A stretch of DNA of 64,000 nt from Streptomyces himalayensis subsp. himalayensis. Lineage in GTDB: Bacteria > Actinomycetota > Actinomycetes > Streptomycetales > Streptomycetaceae. The position numbers were made by a program, and so were the translations under genes. The notes below the pieces were generated by a model, which made no database searches, was not told the origin of the DNA, and saw nothing but the letters and a program-made list of their open reading frames with translations. Below are positions 27,000 through 36,465 of the stretch, in pieces (position 1 is the stretch's first letter; each line of letters starts with the position of its first letter). The stretch lies in contig NZ_JACEHE010000003.1 in assembly GCF_013778455.1 (NCBI RefSeq), positions 124,001 through 188,000 of the forward strand, written 5' to 3'.

Positions 27000-27559
27000 T
27001 GAGGGCCCCGGTTTCTCGGGAAAGCGGCGCATCGAGCACTACCTGCGCGAACGGATTCCGCTCGTGACCGTGCTGCGCCCCGTCCGGTTCATGACGAACT
27101 TCCTCACGCTGTCCGGCATCGGTGTCGACGGGATCGCGGACGGCGTCCACCGGCACATCTTCCCGCCCTACGAGCCCGTCCAGGTCATCGCCCTGGAGGA
27201 CATCGCCGAGTTCGCCGCCCTGGCCTTCGACCAGCCGGACCGGTTCGCCGGACGCACCCTGGAAGCTGGCCGGCGATGATCCGACACCAGCCGAGGCGGT
27301 CGCCGCGATCAGCGACGCGACCGGCGTCGAGGTGCGCTACGCGCAACTCACCCACGACGAGGCCGCCGCGCTCAACCCGGAGATCGCGGAGGTCCGGCAG
27401 CGGTGGCTGGCCGGCCAACGCTGGCACGCCGACATCGAGGCGCTGCGTGTCGTACACCCCGGACTGCGCACCCTGGCGGACTGGCTCGCGGAGTCCGGCG
27501 CCGCCGCACTGCGTGCCCAGCTGCTCGGTCCAGCACAGCAGCAGGCCGTGCCCGGCTGA
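27000..27559 (+). pseudogene. NmrA-like NAD(P)-binding protein, 5'-truncated and frameshifted
   Basis: The frame reads KRRIEHYLRERIPLVTVLRP, FMTNFLTLSG and VQVIALEDIAEFAALAFDQP, typical of the middle of NmrA/NAD(P)H-binding reductases, up to a stop at 27279. The protein then continues in another frame (LAGDDPTPAEAVAAISDATG to LLGPAQQQAVPG, stop 27559), indicating one inserted base near 27265. The nucleotide-binding N-terminus is missing. Together with the TetR remnant on the opposite strand, it marks a deletion between two formerly divergent genes. Confidence 0.75.
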
Positions 27560-27657
27560 CCTTCCAGGGATACGGCAGCCGAGGCACGGACATCACGGGA
27601 CGCGAGCCACTCCGGCGTAGACCTGCCGTGACAGGCGCGGGTTGCATCGAATCGGCC

Positions 27658-27688
27658 TTGACACTCGCCGGGGCGGACGACGTACGTT
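27658..27688 (+). promoter_or_regulatory. Candidate promoter of the 27.7-kb leader/LLM operon
   Basis: TTGACA (27658-27663) is followed after 19 bases by TACGTT (27683-27688), a fair match to a vegetative streptomycete promoter, 35 bases before the leader peptide start. The spacing is slightly long, so the confidence is moderate. Confidence 0.45.
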
Positions 27689-27722
27689 GAACCCGCATGT
27701 TCCGGACGGGTGGAGGCCCTCG

Positions 27723-27839
27723 ATGCGTGTATCTGGCGCGGCACCGCAGAGTGCCGGCACCGACGCGCGCCTGATCACCCGGCGGCATGTCGACTACTGC
27801 CGCACCTCCTCCGCGGTCTGTCCTTCCGCACGCGTCTGA
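27723..27839 (+). CDS. RRHVD-type leader peptide upstream of two LLM genes
   Basis: This is a 38-codon ORF with a clear ribosome site (GGTGGAGG, six bases before the ATG). The core reads LITRRHVDYCRTSSAVC and the peptide ends PSARV. It carries two Cys codons, one inside the core and one near the end. It matches the streptomycete leader-peptide pattern better than any other in the window. A strong hairpin follows 32 bases after the stop, before the first LLM gene. Cysteine-sensing attenuation is inferred. Confidence 0.82.
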   Translation: MRVSGAAPQSAGTDARLITRRHVDYCRTSSAVCPSARV

Positions 27840-27871
27840 GCCCTGTCACCCCGCTCCGTCGGCCGTCTTGT

Positions 27872-27889
27872 CGCGGCCCTGTGGCCGCG
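27872..27889 (+). terminator. Attenuator-like hairpin after the leader peptide
   Basis: CGCGGCC (27872-27878) and GGCCGCG (27883-27889) form a perfect seven-base-pair GC stem with a four-base loop, between the leader stop and the LLM ribosome site. It is followed by ggttctcgtgtctcg rather than a U-tract. It is placed where a stalled ribosome on the leader could change its folding. Confidence 0.55.
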
Positions 27890-27924
27890 GGTTCTCGTGT
27901 CTCGTGTTCTCGGAAGGAACATCC

Positions 27925-29037
27925 ATGTCCGGTCCCGCTCTCCACCTCGCCGTCGAGATCGACGGCGACGGCGCCCATCCCGCGGCCTGGCGCCGCGCCG
28001 CCCACTCCCCCGACCAGCTCCTCACCCCGCGCCGCGTGGCCGGCGTCGCCGCCGTGGCCGAGAACGCCGGGTTCACCCTCGTCACCCTGGACGACGGCGT
28101 GCTGCCGCCCGGAGTCTCGCCGGATCCGGTGGGCCGGATCGGCGCGGTGGAGCGGGCGGCCTTCATCGCCGCGTCCACAAGCACGATCGGGATCGCCCCT
28201 GTCGTACCGGTCACGTACGCCGAACCGTTCCACGTCTCCAGCCAGTTGGCGTCCCTGGACCACATCTCCCTCGGCCGCGCAGGGTGGGTGGTGACGGAGG
28301 AGGACCATCCCGAGGCGGCCCGCGCCTGGGGACGGTCCGTGGTCGCCGACGCCGACGCGCGGGCCCGGGAGTCCCGCGACGGCGTGGAGGTGGTGCGTGC
28401 CCTGTGGGACTCCTGGGAGGACGACGCGGTCATCCGGTCGGTGGCCACCAGCCGCTACCTCGACCGCGAGCGGCTCCACTACATCGACTTCACCGGGGAG
28501 ACGTATGCCGTGAAGGGCCCGGCGATCGTGCCGCGCCCGCCGCAGGGGCAGCTCGTTGTCCTGGGCCGGCCGGACCTCGTTCCCGCCGCGCAGCTCGACG
28601 TCGCTCTCGTCGCGGGCCGCGACCTCGCGGCGGTCACGACGGCCGCCGCTGCCGCGGGCACGCCCCGCGTCTTCGCCGAGGTCGAGGTCGCGCTGGACAC
28701 GCCGGAGGCCAGTGGTGCCGAGCGCGTCGCCGACCTGCAGCGGCACGCCACGTGGACCGATCGGGGGCGCCTGCGACACATCGGCTCCGCATACCAACTG
28801 GTCGCGCTGCTTGGCGAGTTGAGCAGTTCTGTGAACGGCGTACGCCTGCATCCGCTGGTGCTGGACGAGGATCTGCCCGTCCTCTCCAGCCTCGTCCTGC
28901 CCGCCCTCAGCGAGCGGCGGCTCGTCGCCCGCCCCCTGCCCGGTACGTCCCTGCGCTCGACTCTGGGTCTTGAGCGCCCCGCCAACCGCTTCGCCGCCGC
29001 AGCCGCAGCCGCGGCCGCCCAGGAGGATGCCCGATGA
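27925..29037 (+). CDS. Divergent, short LLM-family protein
   Basis: This 370-residue luciferase-fold protein has an N-terminal LHLAVEIDGDGAHPAAWRR, TSTIGIAPVVPVTYAEPFHV (about 91-110) and SLDHISLGRAGWVVTEEDH. The C-terminus has GTSLRSTLGLERPANRFA. It is about 80-90 residues shorter than its neighbour; the region after PRPPQGQLVVLGRP is condensed and the usual QAGxSExG motif is missing. It may be a non-catalytic or altered partner of the following LLM, whose start overlaps its stop by four bases. The start ATG has GGAAGGAA upstream. Confidence 0.82.
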   Translation: MSGPALHLAVEIDGDGAHPAAWRRAAHSPDQLLTPRRVAGVAAVAENAGFTLVTLDDGVLPPGVSPDPVGRIGAVERAAFIAASTSTIGIAPVVPVTYAEPFHVSSQLASLDHISLGRAGWVVTEEDHPEAARAWGRSVVADADARARESRDGVEVVRALWDSWEDDAVIRSVATSRYLDRERLHYIDFTGETYAVKGPAIVPRPPQGQLVVLGRPDLVPAAQLDVALVAGRDLAAVTTAAAAAGTPRVFAEVEVALDTPEASGAERVADLQRHATWTDRGRLRHIGSAYQLVALLGELSSSVNGVRLHPLVLDEDLPVLSSLVLPALSERRLVARPLPGTSLRSTLGLERPANRFAAAAAAAAAQEDAR

Positions 29038-30434
29038 CCCGCACCGATCCCTTCGACGTCCCCCGGCCCGACGCCCAGTTCCATTTCGGGGTGTTCTTCC
29101 AAGGTGTCAACCACTGGACCATCTGGTCCGCACCGGAGAGCGGCTCCCAGATCGACCCGGCCTCCTTCCGCCGGGTCGCCCAGACAGCCGAACGGGGCCT
29201 GTTCGACGCGTTCTTCCTCGGCGAGGGGCTCCGGCTGCGCGAGGTCGACGGCCGTATCCACGATCTCGACGTGGCCGGGCGGCCGGACGCGATCACCCAG
29301 CTCGCCGCGCTGGCCGCCGTGACCCGCCGGATCGGCCTCGTCAGCACCTCCAACTCCACCTTCAACGAGCCCGCCGACCTCGCACGTCGTCTGTCCGGAC
29401 TCGATCTGCTCTCCGAAGGCCGTGCCGGCTGGAACGTGGTGACCACCGACAACGCCTGGACCGGCGCGAACTTCCGCCGCGGCGGCTACCTCGACCACGC
29501 CGACCGCTACCGGCGCGCCGAGGAGTTCCTCACCGTGGCCCGCGCCCTGTGGGACGGGTGGGAGGACGGAGCCGTCGCCGGCTCCGCGGGCGCGCCCGCC
29601 TGGTCGGCGCCCGGTGCCGTGCGCCAAGTGCGCCACAAGGGCCTGCAGTTCGATGTCGACCTCGCCCCGACCCTGCCGCGCAGCTCCCAAGGCCACCCCG
29701 TCATCTTCCAGGCCGGGGACTCCGGTGAGGGACGCGACTTCGCCGCCCGCAACGCCGACGTCATCTTCTCCGCGCACGGCAACGACTTCGACGACGCGCT
29801 GGCCTTCGCCGAGGACATCCGGCGCCGGCTGCGGGCGGTCGGGCGGCCGGACGACGATCTGCGGATCCTGCCCGGTACGGAGATCATCATCGGCGCCACC
29901 GAGGAGGAGGCGCTGGAGAAGAAGCGCTGGATCCGGCTGCAACAGGTCACGCCTGCAACGGCGTTGGGGATCGCCGGACTGCTGTGGGGCATCGACCTGT
30001 CCGACCGCGACGCCGACGGGCCGCTGCCCAAGGAGGACCCGGTCGTCACCGAGAACGACGGCTCCTTCGGTGCCCGGCGCATCGCCGACCCGCGCACGGT
30101 GGTCGCCGAGTGGCGTGCCAAGGCGGAGGCGCACGGCTGGTCTCTGCGCGAGACCGTCATCGCGCTCGGCCCCCAGCGCGGCCACGTCGGCACCCCGTCC
30201 GGCCTCGCCGACAAGTTCGCCCACTTCGTGCGGCACGGCGCGATCGACGGCTTCAACGTCACGCCGTACCTCATCCCGGACGGCCTCGACGACATCGTCG
30301 ACCTACTCGTCCCGGAACTGCAGGAGCGTGGCGTCTACCGCACCGAGTACACCGGTACGACGCTCCGCTCCCACCTCGGTCTGCGCGAACCCCTCACCCA
30401 CCGCTCCGCACCCGACCGCCGCCAGGCGAGCTGA
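29034..30434 (+). CDS. LLM flavin-dependent monooxygenase (NtaA group)
   Basis: This 466-residue enzyme has FHFGVFFQGVNHWTIWSAPE at the N-terminus, IGLVSTSNSTFNEPADLARR (about 102-121), LLSEGRAGWNVVTTDNAW, the product-side motif HPVIFQAGDSGEGRDFAAR and tail GTTLRSHLGLREP. It has the size and layout of reduced-FMN monooxygenases that cut C-S or C-N bonds. It is coupled to the shorter LLM upstream; the pair may form a heteromeric enzyme, which is inference. The substrate is unknown. Confidence 0.9.
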   Translation: MTRTDPFDVPRPDAQFHFGVFFQGVNHWTIWSAPESGSQIDPASFRRVAQTAERGLFDAFFLGEGLRLREVDGRIHDLDVAGRPDAITQLAALAAVTRRIGLVSTSNSTFNEPADLARRLSGLDLLSEGRAGWNVVTTDNAWTGANFRRGGYLDHADRYRRAEEFLTVARALWDGWEDGAVAGSAGAPAWSAPGAVRQVRHKGLQFDVDLAPTLPRSSQGHPVIFQAGDSGEGRDFAARNADVIFSAHGNDFDDALAFAEDIRRRLRAVGRPDDDLRILPGTEIIIGATEEEALEKKRWIRLQQVTPATALGIAGLLWGIDLSDRDADGPLPKEDPVVTENDGSFGARRIADPRTVVAEWRAKAEAHGWSLRETVIALGPQRGHVGTPSGLADKFAHFVRHGAIDGFNVTPYLIPDGLDDIVDLLVPELQERGVYRTEYTGTTLRSHLGLREPLTHRSAPDRRQAS

Positions 30435-30468
30435 CCGGCGACGTCCGCTGCCGCTGGGCTCGGCGGTG

Positions 30469-30487
30469 TTCACCTCCACGCGGTGAA
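30469..30487 (+). terminator. Weak hairpin after the LLM pair
   Basis: TTCACC and GGTGAA (30469-30474 and 30482-30487) can pair around a seven-base loop, 35 bases after the LLM stop. Without a T-run it is only a candidate terminator. Confidence 0.3.
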
Positions 30488-30508
30488 TCCCCGGCCCAGG
30501 GCGGCGGT

Positions 30509-30558
30509 GATGTCGGCATCCGGGCCGCCATCGGATGTCGGCATCCGGGTCGCCATCG
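30509..30558. repeat. Two tandem copies of a 25-bp unit
   Basis: The unit beginning GATGTCGGCATCCGGG and ending CGCCATCG occurs at 30509-30533 and again at 30534-30558, with a single C/T difference. It lies between the LLM pair and the riboswitch. No gene or known element covers it; slipped-strand duplication is the simple explanation. Confidence 0.85.
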
Positions 30559-30675
30559 CTGGGGCCCCCTCGGCTGGGCCCACTGCCGCTCTGCCTCGAC
30601 CGGGGCCGCCTGAACGACTGCGCGGCCCTGCTGGAATTCGCAGACGTCACCGTTCTCAAGAAGGGATTTCCGCCA

Positions 30676-30705
30676 TTGACGGACAGCAACACCGCTCCGT
30701 AAGCT
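30676..30705 (+). promoter_or_regulatory. Candidate promoter of the riboswitch/leader/ABC operon
   Basis: TTGACG (30676-30681) and TAAGCT (30700-30705) are separated by 18 bases and lie just before the riboswitch-like element, so the transcript would start at the 5' edge of that element. Confidence 0.5.
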
Positions 30706-30710
30706 CGCGA

Positions 30711-30815
30711 TCGGCATTGAGCGTCAGCGTCAAGCCCTGGCTGGCTGACCGGCAACCCTCCTGCGCGGTGGGGTGCTCCAGGTGAAAGCCCGGCAGGGTC
30801 ACCGACGATTCTGCA
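30711..30815 (+). ncRNA. SAM-IV-like riboswitch aptamer
   Basis: The sequence matches the core of the actinobacterial SAM-IV riboswitch as I know it: a GAGCG segment, then GTCAGC (30723-30728) pairing with GCTGAC (30744-30749), the conserved CCGGCAACCC (30749-30758), a CCC/GGGG stem and GGGGTGCTCCAGGTGA. CCTGG (30736-30740) can pair with CCAGG (30778-30782); the usual form is CCCGG/CCGGG, so the change is compensatory. A closing GGC/GCC pair brackets the unit. It would bind S-adenosylmethionine and repress the downstream leader and importer operon. Confidence 0.78.
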
Positions 30816-30823
30816 AGCGCGTG

Positions 30824-30839
30824 GCCCCGTGACCGGGGC
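30824..30839 (+). terminator. Expression-platform hairpin of the riboswitch
   Basis: GCCCCG (30824-30829) and CGGGGC (30834-30839) form a perfect six-base-pair stem with a TGAC loop, ending about ten bases before the leader peptide's ribosome site. Alternative pairing GGTCAC/GTGACC overlaps it, as expected for a riboswitch expression platform. Confidence 0.5.
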
Positions 30840-30859
30840 TCGAGATGTGGAGGACCGGC

Positions 30860-30976
30860 GTGCGGCACAGCGGCGACCTGAGTGCCTCCCTCGCGGCTGC
30901 GACGCTGTTCTCCTGCTTTTCGCGTCGACGCCACATCGATCTGCAGCGCTTCGCCGGCTGCCTGTGTCACGGCTGA
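30860..30976 (+). CDS. RRHID-type leader peptide between the riboswitch and the ABC-LLM operon
   Basis: This is a 38-residue ORF with a GTG start and GTGGAGG six bases before it. The second half reads SCFSRRRHIDLQRFAGCLC and ends HG, giving three cysteine codons. The RRRHIDL core is the leader-peptide signature with Ile for Val. It lies after a SAM-riboswitch-like element and 276 bases before the substrate-binding protein, so the operon appears to have two stacked sulfur-status controls. Confidence 0.8.
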   Translation: MRHSGDLSASLAAATLFSCFSRRRHIDLQRFAGCLCHG

Positions 30977-31039
30977 TTCGGCGGCTGATTCCGGTCCATC
31001 CGGTCGGCTGACGTCCGTCGTCGGCCGCAGCTCCCCCTC

Positions 31040-31059
31040 CACACCTCTTGGCAGGTGTG
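31040..31059 (+). terminator. Attenuator-like hairpin after the RRHID leader
   Basis: CACACCT (31040-31046) and AGGTGTG (31053-31059) make a perfect seven-base-pair stem with a six-base loop (cttggc), 63 bases after the leader stop. No T-run follows. It is a candidate part of the attenuation structure. Confidence 0.45.
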
Positions 31060-31252
31060 CCCGGCCATGTCGCGCCGCCGCCCCTCTCCCCCTCTGACGG
31101 CCCTATGAAGGCCCTCTGAAGTCACTCCTGAAGTCCCTCTGAACAGCGTGACCCGTCACGGTGTTGTGCCTGGCGGGGCGCCACGTCCGCGCACAGCCAC
31201 GGTTCGCACGGCCCGGTGCGTGGTGACACGAGCACGAGTAGGAGAACCCTCC

Positions 31253-32872
31253 GTGACAGCTCATCCGGATTCCCGATCCAGCCGGTGGGCGGCTCTGGCC
31301 GCCCTCCTGACCACCAGCCTCCTGCTGACCGCCTGCGGGTCGAGCAGCGGCGAATCCGCCAACGGCACTGGCCAGGCCACGTCCGGTGGCACCTTGACCT
31401 TCGCGGTGGGTTCCGACTCCGGCTGCGTGGATCCGCAGCAGGTCGGCAGCAACGACACCATCTACTCGGTGCGCCAGGTCGTGGACTCCCTGACCGACCA
31501 GGACCCGGAGACCGGCAAGATCGTGCCGTGGCTGGCCAAGAGCTGGGACGTCAGCTCGGACGCGACGACGTTCACCTTCCATCTGAGATCAGGTGTCACC
31601 TTCAGCGACGGATCACCGCTGACCGCCCAGGTGGTCAAGGAGAACTTCGACGCGGTACCGAAGCTCGGCGCCCTGGGGATCCTCGCCCAGGGGTATCTGA
31701 GCGGTGTGGCGAGCACGACCGCGGTCGACAAGCTCACGGTCCGGGTGAAGTTCAAGGAGCCCAACGCGCAGTTCCTCCAGGCCACTTCGACGCATTCGCT
31801 GGGGATCGAGTCGTCGGCGAGCGTGAAGAAGACCCCGCAGCAGAAGTGCAGCCAAGGCGTGGCCGGATCCGGTCCCTTCGTACTGAAGCAGTACGTGCAG
31901 AACCGCTCGATCACGCTGGCCAAGCGCAGCGGATACGACTGGGGTTCCTCGCTGTGGAGCAAGAAGGGCGAGGCGTACCTGGACAAGCTGGTGTTCAAGG
32001 TGGTGCCCGAGGCGGGTGTGCGGGCCGGCAGTCTGCAGTCCGGCCAGGTGGACGCGATCAGCAGCGTCGGCAAGGCCAACGAGGCGACGCTCAAGGGCGG
32101 CCAGGTGACCCTGCAGCGGCGGGCGAACCCCGGCGTGGTGTTCGGCCTGGGGCTGAACAACTCCCGGCCGATCCTGAAGGACACGAAGGTACGGCAGGCG
32201 ATCCGGTACGCCATCGACCGGCAGCAGATCGCCGACACGGTGTTCCCGACCGGCACCCAGCCGGCGACCAGTGTCCTGGCGCACACCACGCCGGATTACG
32301 AGAACCTCAGCTCAGACCTGTCCTACGACGCCGCGAAGGCGAAGTCCCTGCTGGACTCGGCCGGTTGGAAGGCGGGAGGGGACGGCATCCGGTCCAAGAA
32401 CGGCACCAAACTGAGCCTGACCGTCAAGTGGTTCACGAACGCGGCCACGAACCAGCCGGCGCTGGAACTGATCCAGCAGCAGCTCAAGTCCGTCGGCATC
32501 GACCTGGTGCTCAAGGAACTGCAGATCACCCAGATCGCCCAGGTGAACCAGTCCGGTGACTTCGACGGGCTGTGGGGGAACGTGACCCGCGCCGACCCGG
32601 ACATTCTGCGGAGCTCGTACTCCACCAAGCTTGCCAACTGGTACCGCGTGCCGGCGAGCGAGCTGGACTCGGTGCTGGCCCAGCAGGCGGCGACCACCGA
32701 TGCGGCCAAGCGGAAGCAACTGGTGGGCGAGGCACAGAAGTTGATCGTGCAGAACGCCCACACCGTGCCGGTGGTGGAGTTGCAGACCCAACTGGGCGTG
32801 TCGAAGAAGGTGCACAACCTCGACTTCGACGCCTCCAGCCGGATCCAGCTGCACGACACCTGGATCGGGTAG
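31253..32872 (+). CDS. ABC transporter substrate-binding lipoprotein (SBP_bac_5)
   Basis: This 539-residue exported lipoprotein has the signal ALLTTSLLLTAC with the lipid-bearing Cys at about 28, and family-5 features FHLRSGVTFSDGSPLTAQVV and AIRYAIDRQQIADTVFP. The GTG start has AGGAG eight bases upstream; the longer open frame overlaps the non-coding leader. It is the receptor of the importer that follows. A partial homologue survives as a fragment at 42690-43040 on the other strand. The ligand is unknown; a sulfur-containing small molecule is inferred from the riboswitch, leader and LLM context. Confidence 0.9.
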   Translation: MTAHPDSRSSRWAALAALLTTSLLLTACGSSSGESANGTGQATSGGTLTFAVGSDSGCVDPQQVGSNDTIYSVRQVVDSLTDQDPETGKIVPWLAKSWDVSSDATTFTFHLRSGVTFSDGSPLTAQVVKENFDAVPKLGALGILAQGYLSGVASTTAVDKLTVRVKFKEPNAQFLQATSTHSLGIESSASVKKTPQQKCSQGVAGSGPFVLKQYVQNRSITLAKRSGYDWGSSLWSKKGEAYLDKLVFKVVPEAGVRAGSLQSGQVDAISSVGKANEATLKGGQVTLQRRANPGVVFGLGLNNSRPILKDTKVRQAIRYAIDRQQIADTVFPTGTQPATSVLAHTTPDYENLSSDLSYDAAKAKSLLDSAGWKAGGDGIRSKNGTKLSLTVKWFTNAATNQPALELIQQQLKSVGIDLVLKELQITQIAQVNQSGDFDGLWGNVTRADPDILRSSYSTKLANWYRVPASELDSVLAQQAATTDAAKRKQLVGEAQKLIVQNAHTVPVVELQTQLGVSKKVHNLDFDASSRIQLHDTWIG

Positions 32873-32875
32873 GGC

Positions 32876-33835
32876 ATGTCCCGCTATGTGATCAAGCGTC
32901 TCGCGCAGGCGGTCGGGGTACTGTGGGCGGCCTACACGGTGTCGTTCCTCGTGCTGGACTTCCTGCCCGGTGATCCGGTGTCGGCGATGGCCGGCGCCGG
33001 AGCGGACTCGGCCGAGATCGATCCGGCGCAACTCGCCGCGCTCCGGCACCAGTACGGCTTCGACAAACCGGTGCTGGTGCAGTACGCCGACTACCTCGGC
33101 CGGGCGGTGCGCGGTGACTTCGGTGACTCGGTCTCCACCGGCCGCGCGGTGACCGCGACCCTGACCGACGCGCTGCCGCAGACCCTGCAGCTGACCGGAG
33201 CCGCGCTGCTGCTCGCGGTGGTCATCGGCGGCGGTCTGGCGGTGCTGGCGACCTACACCCGGCAGCGGTGGCTGCGGCAGCTGCTGCTGTCGTTGCCGCC
33301 GCTCGGGGTGTCGGTTCCGACGTTCTGGGTCGGGCTGGTCCTCGTCGAGGCGTTCTCCTTCCGGCTGCGCTGGTTCCCGGCCTTCGGCAACGACGGGCTG
33401 CGGGGACTGGTGTTGCCCGCGGTGACGCTGGCCGTCCCGACCGGCGCGCTGGTCGCGCAGGTGCTGGCCAAGAGCCTGCTCACGGCGCTGGACCAGGCCT
33501 ACGTGGAGACCGCCCGGGCCAAGGGCGCCGGCCGGTGGCGGATCCATCTGCGGCACGCGCTGCGCAACGCGTCCCTGCCGGCCCTGACGGTCGTCGGTCT
33601 GCTGGTCGGGCAGCTCATCGCCGGTGCGGTGGTCGTCGAGACGGTGTTCTCCCGCGACGGCCTGGGCCGGGTGACGGCCGCCGCGGTCACCGCCCAGGAC
33701 ATCCCGTTGGTCCAGGGGGTGGTGGTGTTCGGGGCGCTGATCTTCGTGTTGTCGAACCTGATCGTCGATCTCGTCTATCCGCTGCTGGACCCGCGGATCG
33801 TGGTGGCCTCGAGCAGGAAGGCGAGTTTCGCATGA
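32876..33835 (+). CDS. ABC transporter permease (DppB-like)
   Basis: This 319-residue membrane protein has the opening MSRYVIKRLAQAVGVLWAAY, the motif FLVLDFLPGDPVSAM and the EAA loop TARAKGAGRWRIHLRHALRN. It lies three bases after the binding protein and overlaps the next permease by four bases. It is the first permease of the second dipeptide-type importer in the window. Confidence 0.93.
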   Translation: MSRYVIKRLAQAVGVLWAAYTVSFLVLDFLPGDPVSAMAGAGADSAEIDPAQLAALRHQYGFDKPVLVQYADYLGRAVRGDFGDSVSTGRAVTATLTDALPQTLQLTGAALLLAVVIGGGLAVLATYTRQRWLRQLLLSLPPLGVSVPTFWVGLVLVEAFSFRLRWFPAFGNDGLRGLVLPAVTLAVPTGALVAQVLAKSLLTALDQAYVETARAKGAGRWRIHLRHALRNASLPALTVVGLLVGQLIAGAVVVETVFSRDGLGRVTAAAVTAQDIPLVQGVVVFGALIFVLSNLIVDLVYPLLDPRIVVASSRKASFA

Positions 33836-34757
33836 GCCAGAGCCTTGTCGTCGACACCTCCGAGGCCGCGGTCGGCCCGGCACGACCGGTCGATCCGGGA
33901 ACCGGCACGAGTCCGGGTCCGGGGCGCCGCGTCGAAGCGCGGCGGGTCCTGCGGTTCCTGCTGCGCCGCCCCGGCCTGCTGGCCTCGGTCCTCGTCGTCG
34001 TTCTGGTGGTGCTGGCCTCGTTCTGGCCGGGTCTTTTCACCTCGCGGGATCCGCTGAAGGGGGTGTCGTCGCAGAACTTCCGTAGCCCGAGCAGCGAGCA
34101 CTGGTTCGGCACCGACGAGCTGGGACGTGACCTGTTCTCCCGCGTCGTCCACGGGGCGCAGCTGTCCCTCAAGGCGACGCTGATCGCGGTGGCGGTCGCG
34201 TTCGTGGTCGGCGGCCTGCTCGGTCTGGTGGCAGGGTTCGTGGGCCGCTGGGTCGACGACGTCCTGATGCGCTTCGTCGACGTACTGCTGTCCATACCCG
34301 CGCTGTTCCTGTCCCTCGCCCTGGTCACCGCGCTGGGCTACGGAACGGTGAAGGTGGCGGTCGCGGTTGGGATCGCCAGCGTCGCCGGCTTCGCCCGGGT
34401 GGCACGCTCGGAGGTGCTGCGGGTGCGGCAGGCGGTCTTCGTCGAGGCGTCCCGCTCGTGCGGGGCCCGCTGGTACTCGGTGCTGGGCCGGCACGTGCTG
34501 CCCAACGCCGCGGGCCCGGTCGTCGTGCTGGCCACCCTCGAACTCGGCACCGCGATCCTTGCCGTGTCGGCGCTGAGCTTCCTCGGCTACGGCGCGCCTC
34601 CGCCGGCGCCGGAGTGGGGCACGCTGATCTCCGACGGCCGCAACTACCTGGGCAACGCCTGGTGGCTCACCGCTCTGCCCGGCCTGGTGATCGCCGCGAC
34701 GGTGCTGGCCACCAACCGCATCGCGCGGGCGCTGGACGGCGAATGGTCCCGGCAGCG

Positions 34758-34761
<4 letters not shown>
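33832..34761 (+). CDS. ABC transporter permease (DppC-like)
   Basis: This 309-residue permease has a long cytosolic N-terminus, the DppC motif HWFGTDELGRDLFSRVVHGAQL, and the EAA loop ASRSCGARWYSVLGRHVLPN. The ATG at 33832 overlaps the DppB stop (ATGA), and its own stop overlaps the ATPase start. Longer open frames upstream belong to other frames of the preceding gene. Confidence 0.93.
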
Positions 34762-36452
<1,691 letters not shown>

Positions 36453-36465
36453 GGACGACCCCCGC

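Noticed and set aside
26464..27279. The whole frame as an intact NmrA-like gene
   Set aside because: The first half is antisense to the TetR remnant and has no protein-like text; homology begins only at about 27000.
31161..31226. A small ORF reading LCLAGRHVRAQ before the binding protein, taken at first as its leader
   Set aside because: No ribosome site and only a partial core. The ORF at 30860-30976 has GGAGG and a full RRRHID core.
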